Source: Microbacterium sp. MYb45
Lineage (GTDB): Bacteria; Actinomycetota; Actinomycetes; Actinomycetales; Microbacteriaceae
Assembly: GCF_002979655.1 (NCBI RefSeq)
Contig: NZ_PCPG01000001.1
Location: forward strand, 558,001 to 622,000
Direction: 5' to 3'
DNA: 64,000 nt
Within the stretch, counting starts at the first letter, position 1, and each line of letters opens with the position of its first letter. The translations under genes were made by a program, and so were the position numbers. Under the pieces are notes generated by a model. It worked only from the letters and a program-made list of their open reading frames with translations, did no database searches and was not told where the DNA came from. This document shows, in pieces, positions 34,522-44,590 of the stretch.

Positions 34522-36081
34522 ATGGCTACCTTTGGCACGCTCTCCGATCGACTCACCGAGACCTTCCGCAATCTGCGCACGAAGGGAAAGCTCACTGCTG
34601 CCGACGTCGACGGCACCGTGCGCGAGATCCGCCGCGCACTGCTCGACGCCGACGTCGCACTCGTCGTCGTCAAGGAGTTCACCGCGAAAGTACGCGAACG
34701 CGCCCTCGGCGACGAGGTCAACAAGGCGCTGAACCCCGCACAGCAGGTCGTCCAGATCGTCAACGAGGAACTCGTGCAGATCCTCGGCGGCGAACAGCGA
34801 CGTCTGCAGTTCGCGAAGACCGCACCGACCGTCATCATGCTCGCGGGCCTGCAGGGTTCCGGTAAGACGACCTTCGCGGGCAAGCTCGCGAAGCAGCTCG
34901 AGGGGGAGGGGCACACCCCTCTCCTGGTGGCCGCCGACCTCCAGCGCCCGAACGCCGTCAACCAGCTGCAGGTGGTGGCCGAGCAGGCGGGTGCCGCGGT
35001 CTACGCGCCCGAGCCCGGCAACGGTGTCGGCGATCCCGTGAAGGTCTCGCGCGAGGGCGTCGAGTACGCGCGTCGTCAGCAGCACGACGTCGTGATCATC
35101 GACACCGCGGGTCGTCTCGGCGTCGATGCCGAGCTCATGAAGCAGGCCGCCGACATCCGCAAGGCCGTCGACCCCGATGAGGTCCTGTTCGTCATCGACG
35201 CGATGATCGGTCAGGATGCCGTCAACACGGCGAAGGCGTTCCAGGAGGGTGTCGACTTCACCGGCGTCGTCCTGTCCAAGCTCGACGGCGATGCCCGCGG
35301 TGGGGCGGCGCTGTCGGTGGCCTCGGTCACCGGTCGTCCGATCATCTTCGCCTCCACAGGAGAGCGTCTCGAAGACCTCGAGCCGTTCCACCCCGACCGC
35401 ATGGCGAGCCGCATCCTCGACCTCGGCGACATCCTGACCCTCATCGAGCAGGCCCAGCAGGCCTTCGATGAGGAAGAGGCCATGAAGATGGCCGAGAAGC
35501 TCGCGACCGAGGCCTTCACCCTCGAGGACTTCCTCGACCAGCTTCAGCAGATGAAGAAGATGGGTTCGATGAAGAAGATGCTCGGGATGCTCCCGGGCAT
35601 GGGGCAGATGAAGCAGCAGCTCGAAGACTTCGACGAGCGTGAGATCGACCGCACCGAGGCCATCATCCGCTCGATGACCCCGGGGGAGCGTCGCAACCCC
35701 AAGGTGCTCAACGGCTCGCGTCGTCTGCGCATCGCGCGTGGTTCCGGCATGACCGTCACGGACGTGAATCAGCTGGTGCAGCGCTTCGAGCAGGCCGCGA
35801 AGATGATGAAGACCGTGGCCCGCGGCGGCACGCCGAACATTCCCGGTATGGGTGCTGTCCCCGGAATGGGGCGCCCCGGCGCGTCGTCGAAGCGGGGCAA
35901 GAAGGGCAAGTCGTCGAAGGGATCCCGCTCGGGGAACCCCGCCAAGCGCGCGGCGGAGAACGCCGGAATCACCGCGACCTCGACGCCGACCGGTTCGGGC
36001 TTCGGCCTCGGTGGTGCTGCAGGCCAAGCGCCGAGCGAGGCCGACCTCGCCGAGATCCAGAAGCTGTTCGGCAAGGGCTGA
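34522..36081 (+). CDS. ffh: Signal recognition particle protein Ffh
   Basis: 519 residues. N domain, then G domain with GLQGSGKT (109-116), DTAGRLGVDAELM and LSKLDGDARGGAAL; the methionine-rich M domain (MKKMGSMKKMLGMLPGMGQMK) binds signal sequences and 4.5S RNA. The tail after about residue 435 is rich in Gly, Ser, Lys and Pro, longer than in E. coli (453 residues total). Works with FtsY to target membrane proteins. I did not find a 4.5S RNA gene nearby. Confidence 0.97.
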   Translation: MATFGTLSDRLTETFRNLRTKGKLTAADVDGTVREIRRALLDADVALVVVKEFTAKVRERALGDEVNKALNPAQQVVQIVNEELVQILGGEQRRLQFAKTAPTVIMLAGLQGSGKTTFAGKLAKQLEGEGHTPLLVAADLQRPNAVNQLQVVAEQAGAAVYAPEPGNGVGDPVKVSREGVEYARRQQHDVVIIDTAGRLGVDAELMKQAADIRKAVDPDEVLFVIDAMIGQDAVNTAKAFQEGVDFTGVVLSKLDGDARGGAALSVASVTGRPIIFASTGERLEDLEPFHPDRMASRILDLGDILTLIEQAQQAFDEEEAMKMAEKLATEAFTLEDFLDQLQQMKKMGSMKKMLGMLPGMGQMKQQLEDFDEREIDRTEAIIRSMTPGERRNPKVLNGSRRLRIARGSGMTVTDVNQLVQRFEQAAKMMKTVARGGTPNIPGMGAVPGMGRPGASSKRGKKGKSSKGSRSGNPAKRAAENAGITATSTPTGSGFGLGGAAGQAPSEADLAEIQKLFGKG

Positions 36082-36088
36082 ACCGCGC

Positions 36089-37006
36089 TCAGCGCGGAGC
36101 GGCCAGGGCGGCGGCGGATGAGGTCTCCCGCGATCTCCCGATGTCTGCGGTTGGCCGCCGGGCGACGATCTGTCCCAGGACGAGCGCGCCGATCGTCAGG
36201 ACGAGGCCGATCGCTTGGACACCGGTGAACCGCTCGCCCGCGACCAGCACCCCCAGGATTGTCGCGACGATGGGGGAGAGCAGTGCGAGCAGGCCCGGCG
36301 CGATCACCGGGAGTTGCTGGACGCCGCGGAACCACAGGGTGTACGCGACGATCCCGCCGGCGGTGCCGAGCCAGAGATAGCCGAGCGCGGCTCCACCGTC
36401 GATCGCGGCGGGCACGCCCTCGACCGCGAGTGTGAGCGGGAGCAGCAGCAATCCGCCAGCCGACAGCTGCCATCCGGCGTACGCGATCGGGCCGACCCCC
36501 TCAGGTCGCCCCCAGCGCTTGGTGAGGATCATCCCTGCTCCGGTGGCGGTGACGCCTCCGATCGCGGCCAGCACGCCCCAGAAGTCGAGTTCCGCGGCCG
36601 GCCCCAGGACGACGAGCGCCACGCCGCCGGCTCCGATGACTGCCGCCGCTGCGGTGAGGGGTCTGATCCTCTCCTGCAGGACGAGGGCGCCGAGCATCAG
36701 CACGATGAGCGGTTGAGCTCCCGCAACAGCAGCGGCGACTCCGCCGGGAAGCCGCTCGGCCGCCAGGAACAGGAGGGGGAAGAAGGCGCCGATGTTGAGT
36801 GCGCCGAGCACGAAGGACTTCCACCACCACGACCCGTGGGGCAGTCGTCGGCTGATGAGCACGGCCAGCAGCCCGGCCGGGAGGGCGCGGAGCAGGCCGG
36901 CGAAGAGCGGATGACCCGGCGGAAGCAGCTCCGTGGTGACGAGGTATGTGGTCCCCCAGGCGATGGGGGCGAGTGCGGTCAACAGCACGAGCGTCAGGCG
37001 GTTCAT
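36089..37006 (-). CDS. EamA family (DMT) transporter
   Basis: 305 residues with ten predicted transmembrane helices in two EamA repeats (ALAPIAWGTTYLVTTELLP at the start; LAAIGGVTATGAGMILTKRWG opening the second). Family members export amino acids or metabolites. It diverges from a LysR regulator 78 bases away, a usual regulator-target pairing. Start MNRLTLVLL at 37006, the first codon of the hydrophobic N-terminus; the longer in-frame extension lies across lysR. Confidence 0.88.
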   Translation of the reverse strand: MNRLTLVLLTALAPIAWGTTYLVTTELLPPGHPLFAGLLRALPAGLLAVLISRRLPHGSWWWKSFVLGALNIGAFFPLLFLAAERLPGGVAAAVAGAQPLIVLMLGALVLQERIRPLTAAAAVIGAGGVALVVLGPAAELDFWGVLAAIGGVTATGAGMILTKRWGRPEGVGPIAYAGWQLSAGGLLLLPLTLAVEGVPAAIDGGAALGYLWLGTAGGIVAYTLWFRGVQQLPVIAPGLLALLSPIVATILGVLVAGERFTGVQAIGLVLTIGALVLGQIVARRPTADIGRSRETSSAAALAAPR

Positions 37007-37084
37007 ATCTCCAGCGTGCCCCCCGCGATCATATGAGTCCAACGCATGCTTGTCACGCCACCCATGAGGTGAAATCATCGACGG

Positions 37085-38011
37085 ATGGAACTCCAACAGC
37101 TCCGGTATGTCGTCGAGGTGGCCGCGGCCTCCAGCTTCACTCGTGCGGCCGAACGGTGCTTCGTCACGCAGTCCGCGTTGAGTCATCAGATCGCCGCTCT
37201 CGAGCGTGAGCTCGGTCAGCGACTGTTCGTGAGATCGAGTCGCAGCGTTCGTCTGAGCGAGGCGGGGGAGGCGTTCCTGGAGCACGCGCGGACGGCGCTC
37301 CGGGCGGCAGAGCAGGCGCGGGAGAGCGTAGCCGCAGCGGTGGGCGTGGTGACCGGCACGCTCCGGATCGGCGTCATCCCGACGGTGACCGCCGTCGACA
37401 TCCCGGAGGTGCTGGTCGCGTACCGGGCCGCGCATCCGCTCGCGCGAGTCGAGCTGCAGGTGGGGAACAGCGACGTGCTGATGACGCGCCTGCGTCACGG
37501 GGAACTCGATGTCGCTCTGCTCGGCCTGCGCGAAGGAGCGGAACCACTCGGGGTGGCTTCGCGTGTACTCTCTCGTGACCGGCTGATGGCGGCATTCCCT
37601 CGTGGGCATGAGCTCTGCGAGACAGGCGCGCTGACGCTCCATGACCTCGCCGGTGCGACGTTCGCCGACTTCCCGGCGGGCACCTCGGGGCGCGCGCAGA
37701 GCGATGCCGCCTTCGCATCCGCGGAACTGTCGCGGGATGTCGCCTTCGAGGCGGACTCCGCCACCCTCCTCCTCGGTCTGGTCGCCGCCGGGCTGGCGGT
37801 GACTCTGCTCGCACCGGGGACGATCGAACGATCTGCGGCAGATGTCGCGACCGCCGAGGTCCGCGACGGTCCCGTACGCGTGGAGCACCTGGCGTGGGAC
37901 CTCGCGGCACCACGGAATGTGGCGAAGGCCTTCCTCGCCGTCATTGACGACGTCGTTCCCGGGAACGCGAAAGCGGGCCCGGAGGAGCACTCCGGACCCG
38001 CTTTCCTGTGA
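37085..38011 (+). CDS. LysR family transcriptional regulator
   Basis: 308 residues. Winged helix-turn-helix LRYVVEVAAASSFTRAAERCFVTQSALSHQIAALE at the N-terminus, then a periplasmic-binding-like effector domain. It probably controls the divergent EamA exporter. Its 3' end contains the glpK terminator, so the last dozen codons do double duty. Confidence 0.93.
   Translation: MELQQLRYVVEVAAASSFTRAAERCFVTQSALSHQIAALERELGQRLFVRSSRSVRLSEAGEAFLEHARTALRAAEQARESVAAAVGVVTGTLRIGVIPTVTAVDIPEVLVAYRAAHPLARVELQVGNSDVLMTRLRHGELDVALLGLREGAEPLGVASRVLSRDRLMAAFPRGHELCETGALTLHDLAGATFADFPAGTSGRAQSDAAFASAELSRDVAFEADSATLLLGLVAAGLAVTLLAPGTIERSAADVATAEVRDGPVRVEHLAWDLAAPRNVAKAFLAVIDDVVPGNAKAGPEEHSGPAFL
37969..38005 (-). 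terminator. Terminator of the glp operon inside the lysR 3' end
   Basis: 16-base arms (37969-37984 and 37990-38005) with a five-base loop. The one imperfect position is C-A on + and G-U on -, so it is a fully paired helix in leftward RNA, 14 bases past the glpK stop. Confidence 0.75.
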
Positions 38012-38018
38012 CGTCAGG

Positions 38019-39533
38019 TCACTTCACGTCGTCGTCGACCCAGTCCATCGACTTGGTGACGGCCTTGCGCCACAGGCGCAGCTGACGGTCGCGCTCCGCG
38101 TCCTCCATGGAGGGCTCCCAGCGCTTGTCTTCCTGCCAGTTCGCGGACAGGTCATCCAAGCCGTTCCAGAATCCGACGGCGAGGCCGGCTGCGTACGCTG
38201 CGCCGAGTGCCGTCGTCTCTGCGACGACCGGGCGCACCACCGGCACGCCGAGCACGTCGGCCTGGAACTGCATGAGCGCATCGTTGGCGACCATGCCGCC
38301 ATCGACCTTGAGCTCGGTCAGGTCCACTCCGGCGTCGGCGTTGACCGCATCGAGCACGTCGCGAGTCTGGAAGGCCACGGCCTCCAGCGCAGCGCGCGCG
38401 ATGTGGTTCTTGTTGGCGTAGCGGGTGAGGCCCACGATCGCGCCACGGGCGTCCGAGCGCCAGTACGGCGCGAACAGACCCGAGAACGCCGGGACGATGT
38501 ACACGCCGCCGTTGTCCTCGACCTGCTCGGCCAGCTTCTCGACCTCGGGGGCCGAGGAGATGATGCCGAGCTGGTCACGCAGCCACTGGATGAGGGACCC
38601 GGTGACGGCGATGGAGCCCTCCAGCGCGTAGTGCGTCGGGCCGTCGCCGAGCTTGTACCCCACAGTGGTGAGCAGCCCGTTCTTCGAGTGGACGATCTCC
38701 TCGCCCGTGTTGAAGATCAGGAAGCAACCCGTTCCGTAGGTGTTCTTGCTCTCGCCGGTCTGGAACGCGGCCTGCCCGAACGTCGCCGCCTGCTGGTCGC
38801 CCAGGATGCCGGCGATCGGCGTCTCGCGCAGCAGCGACGAGCTCTCGGCGGTGCCGTATACCTCGGACGAGGAGCGGATCTCCGGCATCATCGAGCGCGG
38901 CACGCCGAACGCCTCGAGGATGTCGTCGCGCCACTCGAGCGTCTCGAGGTCCATGAACATCGTGCGGGAGGCATTCGTGACATCCGTGACGTGCACGCCG
39001 CCATCGGCTCCACCGGTGAGGTTCCAGAGGACCCAGCTGTCGGTGGTGCCGAAGATCAGGTCGCCCGCCTCCGCCTTCTCGCGCGCACCCTCGACGTTCT
39101 CGAGGATCCAGGCGATCTTGGTGCCGGAGAAGTACGTCGCCAGCGGGAGGCCGACGACCGGCTTGAACCGCTCGACGCCGCCGTCAGCCGCCAGGCGGTC
39201 GACGATGTCCTGCGTGCGGGTGTCCTGCCAGACGATCGCGTTGTAGGCCGGCTTCCCGGTCTTCTTGTCCCACACGACGGCGGTCTCGCGCTGGTTCGTG
39301 ATGCCGACGGCGGCGATGTCGTGACGCGTCAGATCGGCCCGGCCGAGGGCCAGCCCGATGACCTCCTGCACGTTGCGCCAGATCTCGGCCGCGTCGTGCT
39401 CGACCCAACCGGCCTTCGGAAGGATCTGTTCGTGCTCCTTCTGGCCGGTCGCGACGATGCTGCCCTTCTTGTCGAAGATGATCGCGCGACTCGACGTCGT
39501 TCCCTGGTCGATGGCGATGATGTAGTCAGCCAC
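38019..39533 (-). CDS. glpK: Glycerol kinase
   Basis: 504 residues. [16 protein letters not shown] phosphate loop and the FGGY-family signature regions ([40 protein letters not shown]) are complete. Converts glycerol to glycerol 3-phosphate. GTG start 39533 behind AAAGGAG. Last gene of glpD-glpF-glpK, 38 bases after glpF. Confidence 0.97.
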   Translation of the reverse strand: MADYIIAIDQGTTSSRAIIFDKKGSIVATGQKEHEQILPKAGWVEHDAAEIWRNVQEVIGLALGRADLTRHDIAAVGITNQRETAVVWDKKTGKPAYNAIVWQDTRTQDIVDRLAADGGVERFKPVVGLPLATYFSGTKIAWILENVEGAREKAEAGDLIFGTTDSWVLWNLTGGADGGVHVTDVTNASRTMFMDLETLEWRDDILEAFGVPRSMMPEIRSSSEVYGTAESSSLLRETPIAGILGDQQAATFGQAAFQTGESKNTYGTGCFLIFNTGEEIVHSKNGLLTTVGYKLGDGPTHYALEGSIAVTGSLIQWLRDQLGIISSAPEVEKLAEQVEDNGGVYIVPAFSGLFAPYWRSDARGAIVGLTRYANKNHIARAALEAVAFQTRDVLDAVNADAGVDLTELKVDGGMVANDALMQFQADVLGVPVVRPVVAETTALGAAYAAGLAVGFWNGLDDLSANWQEDKRWEPSMEDAERDRQLRLWRKAVTKSMDWVDDDVK

Positions 39534-39571
39534 TTGTGCTCTCCTTTGAATTCAGTGCGATGGGGTGTGCG

Positions 39572-40327
39572 TCAGGCGGCGAGGCCGAGCAGCACGGGTG
39601 CAGCAAGGGCGGCGATCACACCACCGATGAGGGGGCCGACGACGGGGACCCACGAGTAGGACCAGTCGCTGGCGCCCTTGCCCTTGATCGGCAGGATCGC
39701 GTGAGCGATGCGCGGACCGAGGTCACGGGCGGGGTTGATCGCGTAGCCGGTCGGGCCACCGAGAGAGGCGCCGATGCCGACCACGAGCAGAGCCACCGGA
39801 AGCGCGGTGAGCGGGCCGAGGCCCCCGGGAACGCCGACCTCGATGTCGCCGTAGTCGGCGAACGCGAAGATGCCGAACACGAGCACGAAGGTGCCGATGA
39901 TCTCCGTCACGAGGTTCCAGCCGTAGGAACGGATGGCGGGGCCGGTGGAGAAGACGCCGAGCTTGTTGGCAGCCTCCGGCTCCTCGTCGAAGTGCTGCTT
40001 GTAGGCGAGCCAGACGACGATCGCACCGAGGACGGCTCCGACGAGTTCCGCCGCCGTGGCGGTGAGGAACATCACGACGCTGATCTTGCCGGCGACCATG
40101 AGGCCGATACCGACTGCAGGGTTGAGGATCGCACCGGAGTACGCGGAGACGAGCACACCGGCGAAGACCGCGAGGCCCCATCCCCAGTTGACCATCAGGA
40201 AGCCTCCGCCGAAGCCCTTGTTCTTCGCAAGTGCCACGTTGGCGACCACACCACAACCGAGGAGGACCAGCATCGCTGTGCCGACCAACTCCGAGAGGAA
40301 GTAGAGACCGAGATTCACATCAGCCAT
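39572..40327 (-). CDS. glpF: Glycerol uptake facilitator (aquaglyceroporin)
   Basis: 251 residues, six membrane helices and two half-helices with NPA-type motifs (ILNPAVGIGLM and AINPARDLGPR). The Asp after the second NPAR is the glycerol-channel signature rather than that of a pure water channel. It delivers glycerol to GlpK, encoded directly downstream. Confidence 0.95.
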   Translation of the reverse strand: MADVNLGLYFLSELVGTAMLVLLGCGVVANVALAKNKGFGGGFLMVNWGWGLAVFAGVLVSAYSGAILNPAVGIGLMVAGKISVVMFLTATAAELVGAVLGAIVVWLAYKQHFDEEPEAANKLGVFSTGPAIRSYGWNLVTEIIGTFVLVFGIFAFADYGDIEVGVPGGLGPLTALPVALLVVGIGASLGGPTGYAINPARDLGPRIAHAILPIKGKGASDWSYSWVPVVGPLIGGVIAALAAPVLLGLAA

Positions 40328-40348
40328 GTCTTCTTTGACCTTTCTTGT

Positions 40349-40374
40349 GTGTCGGGGCCCCTCTGCCCCGACAC
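40349..40374 (-). terminator. Hairpin between glpD and glpF
   Basis: A perfect 10-bp GC-rich stem (40349-40358 with 40365-40374), six-base loop, no U-run. It lies 47 bases past the glpD stop and 22 bases before the glpF start. It may partly terminate the glpD transcript or set the glpD:glpFK ratio. Confidence 0.6.
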
Positions 40375-40420
40375 GTTATGAGGGGTTGCGCCGCGAGGAG
40401 GGCGGCAGTTCGAAGTCCGA

Positions 40421-42130
40421 TCAGCCGCGGGTGCGGGATCGGATATCGAGTCCGTGTCGATCGTTCAGCAGCTGGCGCGTCTGGTCGAGCTCGGCGTCGT
40501 GGCGCGAGCGGTCCCAGCCGAGCATCGGTGCGAGCGCATCGGCGATCTCATCGAGCACCTCGGCGTCGGCGTTGCCGGTGAAGGCGATGCTCGTGCGGCG
40601 GAGCACGATGTCCTCCAGGCGCGCCACCATCTCGTTGTGCACCATCCACTCGAGTTCGCGGGTGGAGAGGTCGCCGCCGGCAAGGGGGGAGTCCGGTCCC
40701 TGCTCGACGTACGCCCACACGTCCGCCGCGCGGGTTCCGTATCTCGCGAGCAGCTGGTCGGCACGTGCCCCGGCGCCGGGGAGGTTCTCCTGGATCCAGA
40801 TCCGTCGTGCCTTCTCAGTGCGCGGGAACTCGCGGCCGCCGCCGATCGCGCGTCCGGCGGTGGAGACTGTCCTGGTGCGGTCGATCAGGCTCAGCACGGT
40901 GTCGGAGAGCGACTCGCCGAGCGCGCGGAACGTGGTCCACTTGCCGCCGACGAGGCTGACGAGCGGGACGGCACCCTTCTCATCGACTTCGATGCGGTAG
41001 TCGCGTGACACGAACCCGGGGGCGGTGTCCTCGTGACGCGGCAGCGGACGGATACCGGAGAACTTGTAGACGATCTGATCGCGGGAGACCGGAATCGTCG
41101 GGAAGACGTGGTGGATCAGTTCGAAGAAGTAGTCGACCTCTTCCTCCGTGCACACCGGGACCTCGCGCGGGTCGGCGTCGATGTCGGTGGTGCCGACGAG
41201 CACTCGTCCCTTGAGCGGGTAGATGAGGACGATGCGGCCGTCGGAGTGTTCGAAGAAGATCTCCCGGCCCTGCGTCGCCTCGAGAAGCTCCGGGTGGTCC
41301 AGCACGATGTGCGAACCCTTGGTGCCTCCCATGAACCGGGTGTCCTCGCCGAGTGCGTCGTTCGTGAGGTCCGTCCAGGGGCCGGAGGCGTTCACCACCA
41401 CGTCGGCGTGCACGCGGAATTCGGTTCCGCTCTCGCGATCGCGGAGGACGACCTCATCGCCCTCGCGCGCGATCGCCTCGACGTAGTTGAGTGCATGCGC
41501 TTCGGGGTGCGCTGCGCGACCATCCTGGAGCACGTCGAGCGCGAGACGCTCGGGGTCGTGCATCGAGGCGTCGTAGTAGGTCGCCGTGTACTTGATGTTC
41601 GGGTCTAGCGAGGGCAGCTCTGCGAGTGACTTCTTCCGACCGAGGAAGCGGTGTCGGGGCACCATCCCGCCGTCACGCGAGAACGTGTCGTAGATCGTCA
41701 GACCGACCTTGATCAGGAACGCGCCGCGCTCCTGGGGCTTGCCGCTCTTGTGCGTCAGGAACCTCAGAGGCGCGGAGAGGATACCCGAGAACGTGGAGTA
41801 GATCGGGATGGTCGTCTGCAGTGGCTTCACGTAGTGAGGGGCGATCTTGAGCAGTCCGTTGCGCTCCTCGACGGACTCGCGCACGAGCCGGAACTCGCCG
41901 TTCTCGAGATAGCGGATGCCGCCGTGGATCATGTGGCTCGATGCGGAGGATGCGCCGGAGGCGAAGTCTCCTCGTTCGACGAGCAGCACGTCGACTCCCT
42001 GGAGTGCCAAGTCACGGAACGTGGAGATCCCGTTGATCCCGCCGCCGATGACGAGGACGCTCGTGCGTCCGGATTCGCGCACGGCGCGAACCTCCGCGCG
42101 CTCCGCTGACGAGTGTGTGGAATCGATCAT
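40421..42130 (-). CDS. glpD: Aerobic glycerol-3-phosphate dehydrogenase
   Basis: 569 residues. FAD-binding dinucleotide fold VLVIGGGINGISTFRDLALQGVDVLLVERGDF followed by SSHMIHGGIRYLE, the GlpD signature. Membrane-associated quinone-linked oxidation of glycerol 3-phosphate to dihydroxyacetone phosphate. ATG 42130 follows GGAAGAGAGG. A -35 TTGCGC (42184-42189) with 17-base spacing to GATGCT could be its promoter; the palindrome at 42196-42209 lies immediately upstream of that. Confidence 0.96.
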   Translation of the reverse strand: MIDSTHSSAERAEVRAVRESGRTSVLVIGGGINGISTFRDLALQGVDVLLVERGDFASGASSASSHMIHGGIRYLENGEFRLVRESVEERNGLLKIAPHYVKPLQTTIPIYSTFSGILSAPLRFLTHKSGKPQERGAFLIKVGLTIYDTFSRDGGMVPRHRFLGRKKSLAELPSLDPNIKYTATYYDASMHDPERLALDVLQDGRAAHPEAHALNYVEAIAREGDEVVLRDRESGTEFRVHADVVVNASGPWTDLTNDALGEDTRFMGGTKGSHIVLDHPELLEATQGREIFFEHSDGRIVLIYPLKGRVLVGTTDIDADPREVPVCTEEEVDYFFELIHHVFPTIPVSRDQIVYKFSGIRPLPRHEDTAPGFVSRDYRIEVDEKGAVPLVSLVGGKWTTFRALGESLSDTVLSLIDRTRTVSTAGRAIGGGREFPRTEKARRIWIQENLPGAGARADQLLARYGTRAADVWAYVEQGPDSPLAGGDLSTRELEWMVHNEMVARLEDIVLRRTSIAFTGNADAEVLDEIADALAPMLGWDRSRHDAELDQTRQLLNDRHGLDIRSRTRG

Positions 42131-42195
42131 CGTCGACCCTCTCTTCCTTACTTGCCAACCAGCATCGACCTGTGTGGCATCCCGCGCAAGCCCAC

Positions 42196-42209
42196 TGCAC
42201 ATATGTGCA
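42196..42209. promoter_or_regulatory. Perfect 14-bp palindrome TGCACATATGTGCA, candidate glp operator
   Basis: It lies between the divergent glpD and SorC-type regulator genes, 25 bases before the regulator's ATG and next to the presumed glpD -35 box. A symmetric site here is a natural target for the regulator's N-terminal helix-turn-helix. No other exact copy was noticed in the glpD-glpF-glpK gaps. Confidence 0.6.
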
Positions 42210-42233
42210 AGGATCGAGGGTGAGGAGGTCACG

Positions 42234-43205
42234 ATGGCCGGTCAGAGTGCGGAAACCCGCGACAGCAAGCTGATCGCGGCGCTCACGGCCGCGCAGCTCT
42301 ACTACATGCAGGACAAGACGATGGAGGTGATCGCGCAGGAGCTCGGTACCTCCCGTTCCTCGGTCTCACGCCTCTTGAGCTTCGCGCGGGAGAGCGGCCT
42401 CGTCGACATCCGCATCAACTCGCCGCTGGAGCGGCTCGGCATGCTCGAACAGCGCATCCGCGACCGGCACCGCGTGGCCGCACACGTCGTTCCCATGCCC
42501 GAGATCCTCAGCGAGGTGGAACGACTCGAGCGCGTCGCGCTCACGGCCGGCCGCCTGCTGTCCCAGTTCGTCGACTCCAACATGATCATCGGTGTGGCCT
42601 GGGGATCGACGATCAGTGCGGTGAGCCGCGGCCTCACGCAGAAGGAGACGCACAATACGACCTTCGTGCAGCTCAACGGGGCGGGCAACACCCAGACCAC
42701 CGGCGTCGAGTACTCCAGCGACATCCTGCAACGGTTCGGCAGTGCCTTCGGCGCGCAGGTGCAGCAGTTCCCCGTTCCTGCCTTCTTCGACGACCCTGCG
42801 ACCCGGGAGGCGATGTGGCGCGAACGCAGCACCCGTCGAGTCCTCGATCTGCAGGCGAAGATGGACGTCGCGGTCTTCAGTCTCGGGTCTCCGGCTGCCG
42901 AGGTCCCGAGTCGTGTGTACGTCGGCGGATATCTCGGGCGCGACGACTACCGCAGCCTGCGCGAGGATCACGCGATCGGTGACGTCGCCACGGTGTTCTT
43001 CCGGTCAGACGGCTCCTGGCGGGATATCCGTGTGAACGCCAGGGCGACCGGGCCGGGGCTCGACCGCCTGCGTCGCGTTCCGCGACGGATATGCGTCGTT
43101 TCGGGCATCCCGAAGCTGGTGAGCCTCCGGGCCGCCCTCTCCGCCGGGCTCATCACCGACGTCGTCCTGGATGAGGGACTCGCCCGGCGTCTCGTCGAGG
43201 ACTGA
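42234..43205 (+). CDS. SorC/DeoR-type sugar-binding transcriptional regulator of the glp genes
   Basis: 323 residues. An N-terminal helix-turn-helix ([31 protein letters not shown]) joins a SorC sugar-binding domain ([54 protein letters not shown]). Proteins of this group sense phosphorylated sugars or polyols. Divergence from glpD suggests it controls the glycerol genes, with glycerol 3-phosphate or dihydroxyacetone phosphate as likely ligand. ATG 42234 behind GAGGAGG. Most bacteria use a DeoR-type GlpR here, which has a different ligand domain. Confidence 0.88.
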   Translation: MAGQSAETRDSKLIAALTAAQLYYMQDKTMEVIAQELGTSRSSVSRLLSFARESGLVDIRINSPLERLGMLEQRIRDRHRVAAHVVPMPEILSEVERLERVALTAGRLLSQFVDSNMIIGVAWGSTISAVSRGLTQKETHNTTFVQLNGAGNTQTTGVEYSSDILQRFGSAFGAQVQQFPVPAFFDDPATREAMWRERSTRRVLDLQAKMDVAVFSLGSPAAEVPSRVYVGGYLGRDDYRSLREDHAIGDVATVFFRSDGSWRDIRVNARATGPGLDRLRRVPRRICVVSGIPKLVSLRAALSAGLITDVVLDEGLARRLVED

Positions 43206-43228
43206 GTCGCCGCCGGCAGAGTCCGGGG

Positions 43229-44380
43229 CTACGCGCCTTCCGTCGAGGACTCGGGTCCGGAACGGAACTCGCGGATGAGGTGCTGCACGACGGCGGTGAG
43301 ATCTCCGGCGGTGGCGTTCGCGATCACGAGCTGACGCTCGTAGCTGGCTCCGTTCTCGAGAGTGACGGCGTTGTTCCCGAACTCTCTGACGCAGCCGAGT
43401 TCCACGGCCACGGGTGCGAGCTCTTCCAGGACTTCGGCGAGGTGTTCACGCACGGGACGCTGCGTTCCGGCGGCATCGACGATGACGCGCGCGTCGAGTC
43501 CGTATCGCGCCGCGCGCCATTTGTTCTCCCGATGGAACCAGGCAGGGAGCTCCGGAAGGGTCCGTCCTTCGTCGAGCTGACGGGAGAAGTGCTCGACGAG
43601 CACTTGCACGAGCGCCGCGACCGACGCGAGCTCCGGCAGCGTCGACAGGCCGTCGCAGGCTCGCACCTCGATGGTTCCCCATCGCGGAGCGGGACGGATG
43701 TCCCAGCGCACCTCCGTGGCGTCCGCCATCACGCCGGTGCGGACCATGTCGTCGAGATAAGACTCGTATTGTGCCCAGTCGCGCAACGGCCAGGGGAGTC
43801 CGGCCGTCGGAAGCTGTTGGAACACCAGCGCGCGGTTCGAGGCGTAGCCGGTGCGCTCGCCCGCCCAGAACGGACTCGACGCCGACAGGGCCTGGAGATG
43901 GGGGAGGTATGCCGAGAGCGCGTTGATGATGGGGAAGACCTTGCGCTGGTCTTCCACCCCGATGTGCACGTGGATCCCCCAGATCATCATGTTGCGACCC
44001 CACCACTGGGTGCGCTCGATGAGGGTGTGATACCGCGACTTGTCGGTGACCTCCTGATCGAACCACTGCGCGAACGGGTGGCTGCCCGCCGACAGCAGTT
44101 CGATGCCCGCCGGGTCGGTCGCGGTGCGCACGGCGGTGATGGCGTTCGCGATGTCGTCGACGGCGTGCGCGACGGAATCGCCGATCCCGCTCGTGACTTC
44201 GATCGTGTTCGTGAGCAGCTCGCCCGTGACGGTATGGCGCTCATCCTCGCTCTCGGCTTCGAGCGCCGCGAGAAGTTCCGGGGCGCGTCCGACGAGGTCA
44301 CCGCTCACGGGGTCCGCGAGCATGATCTCCCATTCGAGGCCGACGGTGGATCGGGCGGAAGAGGCGAACTCGAGCTTCAC
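43229..44380 (-). CDS. YbdK family carboxylate-amine ligase (glutamate-cysteine ligase-like)
   Basis: 383 residues. GCS2-family motifs are visible: [41 protein letters not shown] and [13 protein letters not shown]. These ATP-dependent enzymes form gamma-glutamyl or similar amide bonds; the YbdK subgroup has weak glutamate-cysteine ligase activity and an uncertain natural role. It is not EgtA or MshC. The start is taken at GTG 44380 ([11 protein letters not shown] follows); a -10-like CAGACT lies just upstream. The gene converges with the glp regulator. Confidence 0.85.
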   Translation of the reverse strand: MKLEFASSARSTVGLEWEIMLADPVSGDLVGRAPELLAALEAESEDERHTVTGELLTNTIEVTSGIGDSVAHAVDDIANAITAVRTATDPAGIELLSAGSHPFAQWFDQEVTDKSRYHTLIERTQWWGRNMMIWGIHVHIGVEDQRKVFPIINALSAYLPHLQALSASSPFWAGERTGYASNRALVFQQLPTAGLPWPLRDWAQYESYLDDMVRTGVMADATEVRWDIRPAPRWGTIEVRACDGLSTLPELASVAALVQVLVEHFSRQLDEGRTLPELPAWFHRENKWRAARYGLDARVIVDAAGTQRPVREHLAEVLEELAPVAVELGCVREFGNNAVTLENGASYERQLVIANATAGDLTAVVQHLIREFRSGPESSTEGA

Positions 44381-44590
44381 CCGCACAGTCTGACATGCGG
44401 GCGACACGACACGACAACGGCCGTTTCGCCACGTTTCGCGCCGGGCGCGAGGATCTGGCAGAATAGAGGGTCGGACGACCTGCTCGACCCTCTATCCAGC
44501 AGGTGTCCACACTCATTTGAGCTTCCGCCGGGTGTGCACCCCACTCTCCAGGCGATCAGTTCGTTTCCTTCCACACAATTCAGGAGAATC

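Noticed and set aside
34522-36081. A 4.5S (ffs) RNA gene near ffh
   Set aside because: I looked for the GGAA-tetraloop hairpin in the gaps around ffh and ftsY and saw none.
43280-44590. Upstream in-frame extension of S16 to over 580 residues
   Set aside because: It is antisense to the YbdK-type gene; the GTG at 44591 with AGGAG gives the normal S16 N-terminus.
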